Below are positions 1-7,216 of a DNA stretch of 15,274 nucleotides, one piece after another (position 1 is the first letter of the stretch; every line of letters begins with the position of its first letter). Under the pieces are notes generated by a model, which was not told the DNA's origin, ran no database searches, and saw only the letters and a list, made by a program, of their open reading frames with translations. The stretch is taken from contig CAKQDQ010000049.1 in NCBI GenBank assembly GCA_934229335.1, positions 1 to 15,274 of the forward strand. The letters run 5' to 3'. This DNA is from an uncultured Prevotella sp. (GTDB lineage Bacteria > Bacteroidota > Bacteroidia > Bacteroidales > Bacteroidaceae). The translations under genes were made by a program, and so were the position numbers.

Positions 1-422
1 TCCTTATACAGTGCCTTGAGGTTAAGGGTGTTCTTGTAGGTCTTATCGTGCATGAAGTAGTCAACACCAATGAGCATAGCACTGTTGATAGGGTAAGCGC
101 GTGTTATACCGCCGTTGTATTCTACATGGAAGCTAAAAGCCTTCATAGCGGTGTTCTGCCACAGATTGATGCAGCGAGCTATCTCAAGGTATGTACCGCC
201 AGGGGCTACGCCAACCTCACCTTCACCGAGCTTGTCGTAGTTGAAGTCGTGGTCGATAAAGAAGTACGTGTTACCCCATTTGTCGCCCTTGAACATTTCG
301 AGGGTAAGGGTAGTGAACTTACGGTCCGAGCCGAAGTCGTAGAAGAACTGCGCGTTAACCTGCGCGTCTGCCTTTGATACTGTTGCCATGAGAATGGCGA
401 GGAGTAAGAAAAGTTTTTTCAT
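1..422 (-). CDS. DUF5020 family outer-membrane protein (5' part, cut by window edge)
   Basis: The reverse strand from an ATG at 422 reads open to the window edge and gives 140 residues of an exported protein. It starts with a clear signal peptide (MKKLFLLLAILMATVSKADA, cleavage before Q21). It continues with alternating aromatic and polar strands such as QFFYDFG, LTLEMFKGDKWGNTYFFIDHDF and YLEIARCINLW. This pattern matches the DUF5020 proteins of Bacteroidales, which are thought to be Tsx-like beta-barrels in the outer membrane. The match is from memory of the family. The C-terminal part lies outside the window. It follows the nqr operon in the same orientation, but 464 bases with a repeat and a terminator-like hairpin separate them, so separate transcription is likely. 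I could not find a convincing promoter in the 130 bases before the start. Substrate unknown. Confidence 0.8.
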   Translation of the reverse strand, partial: MKKLFLLLAILMATVSKADAQVNAQFFYDFGSDRKFTTLTLEMFKGDKWGNTYFFIDHDFNYDKLGEGEVGVAPGGTYLEIARCINLWQNTAMKAFSFHVEYNGGITRAYPINSAMLIGVDYFMHDKTYKNTLNLKALYK

Positions 423-550
423 CGCTATTTATTTGGTAAGTTAAAAAATAAGGGTTATGAATCAAAAATTATGATTAACAATATTCAAGTTGAAAATAAA
501 GTTTTGAAGATTGAATGCTCTTGATTGCCAACAATGTTTGAGTAAAAAAA

Positions 551-614
551 AATAAAAGTTATGATTACCATTTCTTAGTTCTTTATCCAAGTGGTGGTAA
601 TCATAACTCTTATT
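551..614 (-). terminator. Long hairpin, probable nqr operon terminator (may work both ways)
   Basis: Arms 551-570 and 595-614 are inverted copies of 20 bp with one difference, which is a G-U pair in RNA. The shared core is GTTATGATTACCA. The loop is 24 bases. Read on the minus strand, the second arm runs into TTTTATT and then a run of nine T (544-552), the form of an intrinsic terminator. On the plus strand it is followed by GTTTTTATT, so it could stop transcription from both sides. The stem is A+T-rich, so its efficiency is uncertain. Confidence 0.5.
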
Positions 615-648
615 GTTTTTATTATTAATTATTAATTTAGTGACGGTA

Positions 649-867
649 AAAAAATAACTTATTCAGTTTTTATATTGTTAGAGTAATGTCTTCTTACGCA
701 TTTTTTATCTCATCTTGCTGGCTATTTTGTGGCTATTCATCAGTCACGATGCTCGCGTCGCCCCCCTTCGCTTTCGCTTCTCCCCCGTTTGGTGGGGGAG
801 GGCAACCATCTTTATATCCCCAAAACATCTCAGCAATCTGAGGCAAAAACTGCGTAAGTTATTTTTT
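649..867. repeat. MITE-like element, copy 1 (219 bp, 23-bp inverted ends)
   Basis: The ends 649-671 and 845-867 are inverted copies of 23 bp with two mismatches; the shared outer part is AAAAAATAACTTA. A second copy in the same orientation lies at 11552-11727 with about 90% identity in the shared parts. This copy carries about 43 extra bases (about 762-805), including a hairpin. A small central stem-loop, CGATGC-TC-GCGTCG, sits at 747-760. No transposase is encoded, so a non-autonomous mobile element is the simplest reading. Its right end is 19 bases from the nqrF stop, so nqr transcripts run straight into it. The minus-strand exit, TTATTTTTTT after a stem, could act as a terminator. Confidence 0.75.
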
Positions 868-886
868 CAACATTACTTAAGAGAAA

Positions 887-2161
887 CTATCCTCCGAAGT
901 TGTCGAAGCTAATCATATCGTCTTCAACTCCGAGTGAGTGGAGCAGGTCGAGCACAGTCTTTGACATCATAGGAGGTCCGCAGAGGTAGTACTCTATGTC
1001 CTCTGGCGCATCGTGCTGCTTGAGGTAAGTGTCTCCCATAACAGGGGCGATGAAGCCAGGAGTGTACTTCACGCCAAGGCTGTCTGCCTTAGGGTCAGGA
1101 CGGTCAAGAGCGAGGTGGAAGTGGAAGTTAGGATATTCCTTCTCCAGTTCAAGGAAGTCTTCCATGAAGAACACTTCGTCGATGGCACGCGCTCCGTAGA
1201 AGTAGTGCATCTCACGGTCACGCACATGAAGCGTCTTTAGTAAGTGCATAATCTGCGCACGTAGCGGTGCCATACCAGCACCACCACCTACCCATATCAT
1301 CTCTCTGCCAGTGCCGTAGTGTGGGTGGAACTCACCGTAAGGTCCGCTCATGCGCACCTTGTCACCAGGTTTGAGTGAGAAGATATATGTAGAAGCAATG
1401 CCGCACGGTACGTCTTGGAAGCCAGGACCTTGGTCTTTTGGCTTAAACGGTGGTGTGGCGATACGTACGGTAAGAGTGATGATGTCGCCCTCATCAGGAT
1501 AGTTTGCCATAGAGTAGGCACGTATAGTAGGCGTGTCGTTTTTCTGCTTGAGTCCGAAGAGCCCAAACTTCTTCCATGCAGGAACGTAAAGGTCGCCGAT
1601 AAGCTCCTTGTCCATGTCGCGGTCGTAATCAATGTCGTATGCAGGGATTGCAATCTGAGCGTATGAACCAGGTTCAAAGTGCATGTGCTCACCAGGAGGC
1701 AGCTGTACCTTGAATTCCTTAATGAAGGTAGCGACGTTCTTGTTAGAGATAACAGTACACTCCCACTCCTTTACTCCCATTACGCTCTCTGGAACCTTCA
1801 GCTCCATGTCGCCCTTTACCTTTGCCTGACAACCGAGACGCCAGTGGTCCTTAATCTCCTTGCGAGTGAAGTGTGGTTTCTCTGAGTCGAGAATCTCACC
1901 GCCTCCTTTAAGTATCTGTAGCTTACACTGACCGCAGCTTGCCTTGCCACCGCAGGCAGAAGGAAGATATATGCCGTTTTCGTTAAGAGTGTTCATGACG
2001 CTTCCGCCTTGTTCCACTTCTATCTTAGTGTCGCCGTTGATTGTCAGCGTCACCTTTCCGCTTGGGCTTAGGTATTTCTTAGCCACAAGTAGCACTACTA
2101 CCAGCACGAGTATGACGGCAAGGAATACTGCTATGCTTGATATGATGTATGTTATGTCCAT
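887..2161 (-). CDS. nqrF: Na+-translocating NADH:quinone reductase subunit F
   Basis: NqrF is the electron entry subunit: it oxidises cytosolic NADH and passes electrons through FAD and a [2Fe-2S] centre into the complex. The 424 residues are near the family's usual length. One N-terminal membrane helix (about residues 4-27) is followed by a plant-type ferredoxin domain with Cys70, Cys76, Cys79 and Cys111. Next is an FAD-binding domain with RAYS (214-217), then an NADH-binding domain with GGGAGMAPLR (292-301) and CGPPMM (394-399). The chain ends in the typical DNFGG. It is the last nqr gene, 161 bases after nqrE. That gap is filled by a repetitive, self-complementary sequence that may tune nqrF expression. 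Everything needed for catalysis is present. Confidence 0.98.
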   Translation of the reverse strand: MDITYIISSIAVFLAVILVLVVVLLVAKKYLSPSGKVTLTINGDTKIEVEQGGSVMNTLNENGIYLPSACGGKASCGQCKLQILKGGGEILDSEKPHFTRKEIKDHWRLGCQAKVKGDMELKVPESVMGVKEWECTVISNKNVATFIKEFKVQLPPGEHMHFEPGSYAQIAIPAYDIDYDRDMDKELIGDLYVPAWKKFGLFGLKQKNDTPTIRAYSMANYPDEGDIITLTVRIATPPFKPKDQGPGFQDVPCGIASTYIFSLKPGDKVRMSGPYGEFHPHYGTGREMIWVGGGAGMAPLRAQIMHLLKTLHVRDREMHYFYGARAIDEVFFMEDFLELEKEYPNFHFHLALDRPDPKADSLGVKYTPGFIAPVMGDTYLKQHDAPEDIEYYLCGPPMMSKTVLDLLHSLGVEDDMISFDNFGG

Positions 2162-2322
2162 AGTTGTTTTGTTGTTGTTTTGTTATTTAGTTGTTTAGTT
2201 GTTTAGTTGTTTGGTAGATTAGTAGATTGGCGTGTTGGTATAATAGGTATCAACCCAACGACTACTCCACTAAACAGCCAAGCGACTAAATGACTAAACG
2301 CCCAAACGTCTAAACCACTAAA
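2162..2322 (-). repeat. Opposed octamer arrays between nqrE and nqrF
   Basis: Read along the mRNA, the gap begins right after the nqrE stop with about nine 8-base units close to TTTAGTCG (for example TTTAGTGG, TTTAGACG, TTTGGGCG, TTTAGTCA). After a short middle part it continues with complementary units close to CAACTAAA (three exact copies at 2186-2209, plus variants) up to the nqrF start. The halves 2180-2235 and 2255-2322 can pair into a long imperfect hairpin with many G-U pairs. It does not code. A role in mRNA stability or subunit balance is an inference. Confidence 0.7.
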
Positions 2323-2949
2323 TTATATCTTCAGTCCTGAGAAGCACATCATAGCCATAGCCATCAGTCCTACTACTATGAAGCTGATGCCAAGTCCTTG
2401 CAGTGGCTTAGGCACGTCGCTGTATGCCATCTTCTCTCTTATTGCTCCCATTGCGACGATGGCGAGTGTCCAACCGATACCACTACCGATAGCGTAGACG
2501 ATAGCGTCGACGATGTTGCCGATGTACTGTGAGCTTGATGGGTCCATGTTTATGCGCTGCTGCATAAACAGTGATGCTCCCATGATGGCGCAGTTTACGG
2601 CTATCAGTGGCAGGAATATGCCGAGTGAGGCGTAGAGTGCAGGTGAGAAGCGTTCAACAATCATCTCCACTAACTGCACAATGCCCGCGATGACGGCAAT
2701 GAAGAGAATGAAAGCAAGGTAGCTGAGGTCCACGCCAGGGAAGAGACAGTCAGGTCCGAGCACCTTAGTCTGCAACAGATAGTTGGCGGGAACAGTGATG
2801 AACAGTACGAAGGTAACGGCAATGCCGAGTCCGAGTGATGTCTTCACGTTCTTTGATACAGCCAAGAAAGAGCACATACCAAGGAAGAAGGCGAAGATCA
2901 TGTTGTCAACAAAGATTGACCTGAAGAAAAGATTAATGATATGTTCCAT
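2323..2949 (-). CDS. nqrE: Na+-translocating NADH:quinone reductase subunit E
   Basis: NqrE is a six-helix inner-membrane subunit of the sodium pump. Together with its homologue NqrD it holds an intramembrane iron-sulfur centre. The 208 residues match the family length. Cys26 (in [10 protein letters not shown]) and Cys120 (in IAVNCAIMG) lie where the cluster ligands of NqrE are known. Hydrophobic segments run through the whole chain in the usual pattern, including [20 protein letters not shown] near the C terminus. The gene starts three bases after the nqrD stop, so the two are probably translationally coupled. Confidence 0.97.
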   Translation of the reverse strand: MEHIINLFFRSIFVDNMIFAFFLGMCSFLAVSKNVKTSLGLGIAVTFVLFITVPANYLLQTKVLGPDCLFPGVDLSYLAFILFIAVIAGIVQLVEMIVERFSPALYASLGIFLPLIAVNCAIMGASLFMQQRINMDPSSSQYIGNIVDAIVYAIGSGIGWTLAIVAMGAIREKMAYSDVPKPLQGLGISFIVVGLMAMAMMCFSGLKI

Positions 2950-2952
2950 AGT

Positions 2953-3576
2953 TTACTTATCCTCCTCTTTATAGAAAAAAGCACGGTGTATCCATATTAC
3001 GCAGCCAATCATGATGAGTGCCATTGCTGGCATTGCCATGGTTCCGTTGTTGAGATATCCGAAGTCGTATGCTCCTTGTGGTATGATTTGGAATCCTAAG
3101 AGTGATCCTCTTCCTAATAGTTCGCGCAGTGCGCCCACAATGACGAGAATCATTCCGTAGCCTAAACCGTTGGCGAATCCGTCAACGAAGGAGTGCCATG
3201 GTTTGTTTTGCATGGCGAAGGCCTCAAGTCGTCCCATAAGGATACAGTTGGTGATGATAAGACCTACGTATACAGACAGCTGTACGCTGACATCGTATGC
3301 GTATGCCTTCAGTATCTGGCTCACGATAGTAACGAGTGCTGCAACGACAACGAGCTGTACTACGATACGTATGCGAGTAGGTATGGTGTTACGTATTACT
3401 GATATGATGAGGTTACTGAATGCTGTAATAACAGTTACGGCGAGACCCATCACTATTGCTGGCTTTAGCTGTGAGGTTACGGCAAGGGCAGAGCAGATGC
3501 CGAGAACCTGTACCAGCACGGGGTTGAGGATATTCAGCGGACTGAGAAATACCTCTTTCAGTTTGTTGCTAAGCAT
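2953..3576 (-). CDS. nqrD: Na+-translocating NADH:quinone reductase subunit D
   Basis: NqrD is the partner of NqrE: a small, very hydrophobic subunit in the inner membrane that contributes to the shared Fe centre and the sodium path. The 207 residues are of typical length. Cys28 (in VLGICSALAV) and Cys111 (in ITNCILMGRLEAFA) match the conserved ligand positions. The N-terminal stretch LNPVLVQVLGIC is a family hallmark. The C-terminal end is charged (FFYKEEDK). It lies 93 bases after nqrC, and the gap holds a TTTAGTTG-type repeat. Confidence 0.97.
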   Translation of the reverse strand: MLSNKLKEVFLSPLNILNPVLVQVLGICSALAVTSQLKPAIVMGLAVTVITAFSNLIISVIRNTIPTRIRIVVQLVVVAALVTIVSQILKAYAYDVSVQLSVYVGLIITNCILMGRLEAFAMQNKPWHSFVDGFANGLGYGMILVIVGALRELLGRGSLLGFQIIPQGAYDFGYLNNGTMAMPAMALIMIGCVIWIHRAFFYKEEDK

Positions 3577-3669
3577 AGTTGAATTGTTATTTAGTTGTTT
3601 AGTTGTAGTAGTTGTTTGGTTGTTTATTGGTTTGTGTTAAACCTTCATCCATCAACTTTCAACTAACAT
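3577..3669 (-). repeat. nqrC-nqrD gap with TTTAGTTG-type repeats
   Basis: On the mRNA strand this gap begins G/U-rich (TTAGTTGAAAGTTGATGG) and ends A/C-rich (CAACTAAACAACTAAA and relatives before the nqrD start). The two parts can pair imperfectly. Two TTTAGTTG octamers are visible on the plus strand near 3594-3609. The pattern mirrors the nqrE-nqrF gap on a smaller scale. Confidence 0.55.
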
Positions 3670-4380
3670 TTATTTCTTTATAGCTTTCTTGTATTTAGCG
3701 AAGCCTTCCTGAAGCATTGCGCTGACACCGTTACAGGTCAGTGTAGCACCCGTTACGGCGTTTACCTGTGTGGTTTTATCTTTTACTTCGCTTGACTTCA
3801 GGACCTTAAGTGCAGGAGTTCCGTCGGCAGCGTATATTGTTTTGCCAGGGAATTGGTCTTGCCACTTCTTGCTGTCTTTAATCTCTGCTCCAAGTCCTGC
3901 TGTTTCGCCTTCGTGGTTGAAGTATGCTCCGTAGACGGTGTTTCCATCTTCGTTGACAGCGATATAGCCCCAGATAGGTCCCCAAAGTCCCATGCCGTAT
4001 ACTGGTACGACGTATTTCTTCTGTCCGTCGATGTTGCAGATGAACAGTGCCAGTCGTCCAGCTTTATAGTCGGCGCTGCTTAGCTTAAAGCCAGTGTTCT
4101 CTCCGCCTTTTTCTCCTTTCTCTACAGTGTTGCCGTCAGCATCGACTATAGCGTCCGCTTCCACTACCTCAGCGTATTTAGCAGCAGCGTCGGCATTGTT
4201 GAGGTCGCGTATGTTAAGTGCGGCAAGCACCTGCTTCTTCTTGTCGAGAGCCACGTTGACATCCTGTGTAGGCTTCAGCGAAGAACTAACGAAAGCAAGC
4301 AAGAAAGCTACTATCACTACCATGATGCAGCTATATATGATGATATATGCGTTGCTGTTAGTATTAAAAACTTTCTTCAT
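3670..4380 (-). CDS. nqrC: Na+-translocating NADH:quinone reductase subunit C
   Basis: NqrC carries a covalently bound FMN in a periplasmic domain held by one N-terminal membrane helix (about residues 11-33), and passes electrons along the complex. The FMN-binding domain contains the flavinylation motif TGATLT at 210-215. By homology FMN is attached through a phosphoester to Thr213. The usual NHEGETAGLG motif (155-164) is also present. At 236 residues it is near family length. The segment at 77-97, with EKGEKGGENTG, is glycine- and charge-rich and is probably a surface loop. Attachment of FMN normally needs an ApbE transferase, which is not encoded in this window. It lies 29 bases after nqrB. 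Confidence 0.97.
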   Translation of the reverse strand: MKKVFNTNSNAYIIIYSCIMVVIVAFLLAFVSSSLKPTQDVNVALDKKKQVLAALNIRDLNNADAAAKYAEVVEADAIVDADGNTVEKGEKGGENTGFKLSSADYKAGRLALFICNIDGQKKYVVPVYGMGLWGPIWGYIAVNEDGNTVYGAYFNHEGETAGLGAEIKDSKKWQDQFPGKTIYAADGTPALKVLKSSEVKDKTTQVNAVTGATLTCNGVSAMLQEGFAKYKKAIKK

Positions 4381-4409
4381 TTGTTTCTGATATTTTGATG
4401 TTACGTGTC

Positions 4410-5555
4410 TTATTTTCTCTTCAGTCTCTTGTTAATGTTAGCCTGTACCACGAAGTAGTCGATGGTAGGTGCCATCATGTTGCCGAAGAGTATAGCGAGC
4501 ATCATGCCCTCAGGGAATCCTGGGTTCATTACTCTTATTATAACGGCGAGTGCTCCGATAATGAATCCGTAGATGTACTTACCAGTCTCTGTGCGTGCAG
4601 ATGTTACGGGGTCTGTAGCCATGAATACGGCACCGAAGCAGAATCCTCCCAGCACGATGTGCTCGTACCATTCTACTGGTGTCTGTCCTGTTGCTTTGAA
4701 TATCATTGCCATGATAGCTCCTCCTACGAATACGCTGAGCATTGTCTTCCATGATGCTATGCCAGCCCATAGTAGTATGACGGCGCCGATGGCTATTGCT
4801 ATTACGCTTGTCTCGCCTATGGAGCCAGGTATCAGTCCGATGAAGCTGTCGCAGAATGACGCTGTAGGCACTTTGCCTTGTGCCATTTCTCCTAATGGCG
4901 TTGCCATGGTGAATCCGTCAGTCAGTGTGTTGCCCAGTCCGAAGATGGTGTCGGTGTTGACCCACACTTTGTCGCCGCTCATTACTGTAGGGTATGCGAA
5001 GAAGAGGAAGGCGCGTGCCAACAGTGCTACGTTAAAGATGTTCATGCCTGTGCCTCCGAATATCTCCTTACCGAATATTACCGCGAAGGCTACCGCGAGT
5101 ACTATTACCCACAGAGGGCATCCTACAGGCAGCACCATAGGGATGATGATACCGCTGACGAGGTATCCCTCTTGTATCTCCTCGCCTTTCCACTGTGCCC
5201 ACGCGAACTCTATTCCCAGTCCGACGATGTAGCTGACGAGTATCTTTGGTATTACAGCGAGTGCGCCATAGAGGAACATCTCGATAAATGTACCTTCTGT
5301 TCCTGCTGCCTTAAAGTTTTGATAGCCTACGTTGTACATTCCGAAGAGCAGGGCAGGTATGAGTGCTATCACCACCATACTCATGATGCGTTTCGAGTCA
5401 ATGGCGTCGTGTATGCTGGCTCCGCTCTTCGCTGTGGTGTTGGGCACGTAGAGGAATGTCTCGAAGCCATCGAACACGCTGCGGAAAGCGTGTAGCTTGC
5501 CGCCCGGCTCAAAGTCCGGTCTTATCTTGTCGATATAGTTTTTTATAAAAGACAT
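4410..5555 (-). CDS. nqrB: Na+-translocating NADH:quinone reductase subunit B
   Basis: NqrB is the large membrane subunit of the sodium pump, with about ten helices. It binds riboflavin and a covalent FMN and takes part in sodium movement and quinone reduction. The 381 residues are slightly shorter than the proteobacterial form. The N-terminal cytoplasmic part contains HAFRSVFDGFETFLYVP (22-38), which is typical. The FMN-attachment site is DGFTMATPLG (213-222), with Thr219 the expected acceptor; the motif reads TMAT where Vibrio has SGAT. The signature GGFCFGAVFMATDPVTSA lies near the C terminus. The gene starts 125 bases after nqrA. Confidence 0.97.
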   Translation of the reverse strand: MSFIKNYIDKIRPDFEPGGKLHAFRSVFDGFETFLYVPNTTAKSGASIHDAIDSKRIMSMVVIALIPALLFGMYNVGYQNFKAAGTEGTFIEMFLYGALAVIPKILVSYIVGLGIEFAWAQWKGEEIQEGYLVSGIIIPMVLPVGCPLWVIVLAVAFAVIFGKEIFGGTGMNIFNVALLARAFLFFAYPTVMSGDKVWVNTDTIFGLGNTLTDGFTMATPLGEMAQGKVPTASFCDSFIGLIPGSIGETSVIAIAIGAVILLWAGIASWKTMLSVFVGGAIMAMIFKATGQTPVEWYEHIVLGGFCFGAVFMATDPVTSARTETGKYIYGFIIGALAVIIRVMNPGFPEGMMLAILFGNMMAPTIDYFVVQANINKRLKRK

Positions 5556-5680
5556 TGTTTCTTTAATTTTATGGGTTGGAGGTAAAAGGTTAAAGGTAGC
5601 GGGTTGGCAGGTAGTTTTATTCTTTGTTTAATAATCACTAATGCCTTAAGCCATTAGCCAATAACCATCAACCTCAATTC
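5556..5680 (-). other. nqrA-nqrB gap, G/U-rich then A/C-rich
   Basis: On the mRNA strand the gap starts G/U-rich (GAGGTTGATGGTTATTGG) and ends A/C-rich (CTACCTTTAACCTTTTACC), so the halves can pair imperfectly. In between is a small hairpin with arms CTAATG and CATTAG. No open reading frame or promoter is evident. It resembles the other two long gaps of the operon in layout but not in exact sequence. Confidence 0.4.
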
Positions 5681-7030
5681 TTACGCGTTTTCCTTTCTTA
5701 GCATATCCAGTCCTTCGCGTACTATGCGTTGCAGTTCGAGCTTGCTGCTGTCAACGAATTCTGCCAGTGCGAAGTCCTCTGGGCTTACCTCGTATATGCC
5801 GAGTTGCTCCATCTTGTCGATGTCGCCAGCTATGATAGCCTTAATGAGGTATTCTCCGTATATGTCCATAGGCAGCACGCTGTCGTATTCTCCGCTCATT
5901 ATGATGTGTCGTTCGCCACCCTTCACTCGTGCGTCGAGCTTGTACTCTTTCTTTCCCATGAGCCATGAGAAGTAGCTACGGCTGACGGAGAATTGCTTTA
6001 GTCTTGGCATTATCCATCCTAACATCTCGTCTGCCTCGTTGCCTTCAGGTATAACGGTTACTTCGCTGGTGTGTGCTCCGATGAATCCTTCGGTGGTGGT
6101 AACGTTGCCGGTCAGAGGGTTGCCGTTGATGATGCGCACCGTAGTTTCGTTTTTTACTCTTCCTTCAAGCAGTGTAGAGAGCTGTTGTCCTACCTTCATA
6201 ACAGCGTAGGCAGGCTCTGTCACCTCGCTACCAGCCAGAGCTACAGTGCGTGATAGGTCTACGTGCCCCGTGTTGAACAGTCGTCCTATGAATATCACGG
6301 TTGTAGGCTCTACCGTCCATACCGTTTCGCCTTTGTTGACAGGGCTGATGTGGTTGATTTGCACACCTACGTTACCAGCGGGGCATTTTCCTTTGAAGGC
6401 TACTACCTCTACGTCCTTAGCGTTGGTCAGAGCCGTTGCCTCTTGGTTGTAGCCAATGCCGAGGTATGTCTTGGCAATGCGCGACAGGGCTGTGAGACCA
6501 GTTTGGAAGTCAGCCTCTTGTCCCTTCAGTTCATACTCGAAATCGCCTGCTAACGGCATGTCTCTCAGTGCAGAAACGAAAATCGCCTTAGGCTCTGTCT
6601 GTGGATTAGTAGACACAGCGTAAGGCAACTGGTTGATGTAGCCAAAGATACCTGCTTCGAGCAGTGCTTCCTTAACCTGTTCAGCGTTCATGCTGTCGGG
6701 GGTTTTCTTGCCGAAGTCGGCATACACTTGTTCTGCATCAGCGTTAACACGCACGCTGAGTACCTTACGGCGCTCGCCACGTTCCACCAATGCTACGGTG
6801 CCACTGACAGGTGACGCGAACTTCACTTCGGGATAGTCCTTGTTCACGAACAGTGCATCGCCTGCCTTAACCTTGTCGCCTTCTTTTACGACCACCTTTG
6901 GCTTTACGCCTACGAAGCAGTCGGGCTGCAGTGCGTACACGTTGCCATTGGCAAGGGACAGAGTTTTCTCTTCTGCCTTGCCAGCAAGGTTAATGTCAAG
7001 ACCACGATTTAATTTAATGATTCTTGTCAT
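5681..7030 (-). CDS. nqrA: Na+-translocating NADH:quinone reductase subunit A
   Basis: NqrA is the peripheral cytoplasmic subunit of the complex, with a barrel-sandwich (biotinyl/lipoyl-like) fold, and has been linked to quinone binding. The 449 residues match the family. The N-terminal IKLNRGLDINLAGKAE and the lipoyl-like segment VKEGDKVKAGDALF (48-61) are characteristic. So are HISPVNKGETVWTV and the C-terminal GEYDSVLPMDIYGEYL. It is the first gene of the operon. The ATG at 7030 lies about 107 bases downstream of the start site predicted from a strong promoter at 7144-7173. Confidence 0.98.
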   Translation of the reverse strand: MTRIIKLNRGLDINLAGKAEEKTLSLANGNVYALQPDCFVGVKPKVVVKEGDKVKAGDALFVNKDYPEVKFASPVSGTVALVERGERRKVLSVRVNADAEQVYADFGKKTPDSMNAEQVKEALLEAGIFGYINQLPYAVSTNPQTEPKAIFVSALRDMPLAGDFEYELKGQEADFQTGLTALSRIAKTYLGIGYNQEATALTNAKDVEVVAFKGKCPAGNVGVQINHISPVNKGETVWTVEPTTVIFIGRLFNTGHVDLSRTVALAGSEVTEPAYAVMKVGQQLSTLLEGRVKNETTVRIINGNPLTGNVTTTEGFIGAHTSEVTVIPEGNEADEMLGWIMPRLKQFSVSRSYFSWLMGKKEYKLDARVKGGERHIIMSGEYDSVLPMDIYGEYLIKAIIAGDIDKMEQLGIYEVSPEDFALAEFVDSSKLELQRIVREGLDMLRKENA

Positions 7031-7074
7031 AAATTTTTTTAGATATATAACTTATATTTCTTTTCTGTTGTGTT

Positions 7075-7126
7075 AGCGGTGATGATATATTCATATACGT
7101 TTGTTAAAACGAATCTTCTTACCGCT
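7075..7126 (-). promoter_or_regulatory. Structured leader of the nqr mRNA
   Basis: Between the predicted transcription start (about 7137) and nqrA, AGCGGT (7075-7080) can pair with ACCGCT (7121-7126). They enclose a perfect hairpin with arms CGTTT (7098-7102) and AAACG (7107-7111) and a four-base loop. This would place a branched structure in the 5' untranslated region. I recognise no known riboswitch, and a regulatory role is only inferred. Confidence 0.35.
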
Positions 7127-7143
7127 TTAATCCTTTCTTTTGG

Positions 7144-7174
7144 CAAAGGTAGTAATAATTTTTTAAAAAGCAAT
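7144..7174 (-). promoter_or_regulatory. Bacteroidetes-type promoter of the nqr operon
   Basis: The minus strand reads ATTG (7174-7171), 19 bases, then TACCTTTG (7151-7144). This matches the Bacteroidetes housekeeping consensus TTG, 19-21 bases, TAnnTTTG. The spacer is very A+T-rich. The expected start site is near 7137, and nqrA is the next gene. This is one of the two best promoters in the window. Confidence 0.8.
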
Positions 7175-7180
7175 AAAAAA

Positions 7181-7216
7181 TATGTTACAACGGTGTGTAT
7201 TTCCCGTTGTAACATA
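7181..7216. promoter_or_regulatory. Perfect 13-bp inverted repeat upstream of the nqr promoter
   Basis: TATGTTACAACGG (7181-7193) and CCGTTGTAACATA (7204-7216) are perfect inverted copies around a 10-base spacer. The repeat ends seven bases upstream of the -33 element. That is a good place for a dimeric regulator acting on nqr. On the minus strand the stem is also followed at once by TTTTTTATT, so it could instead be a terminator for transcripts arriving from the right. The two readings are not exclusive. Confidence 0.65.

Larger units (their letters stand above)
423..886. other. Spacer between nqrF and the DUF5020 gene
   Basis: This 464-base spacer has no credible gene. It contains copy 1 of the MITE-like element (649-867) and a 20-bp inverted repeat (551-614), both listed separately. 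The rest is A+T-rich. A 65-codon plus-strand reading frame at 715-912 lies mostly inside the repeat and runs into the nqrF end, so it is not counted as a gene. Confidence 0.7.

Noticed and set aside
649..867. The repeat as a remnant of a transposase gene
   Set aside because: The interior has stops in every frame and no transposase motif, and the two copies differ by indels that would break any frame.
715..912. 65-codon plus-strand reading frame in the nqrF spacer
   Set aside because: It lies mostly within the MITE-like repeat, runs into nqrF in antisense, and copy 2 of the repeat does not keep it.
1348..1692. 114-codon minus-strand reading frame within nqrF
   Set aside because: It overlaps the FAD-binding domain of nqrF in another frame and has Ser/Thr/Leu-rich shadow composition.
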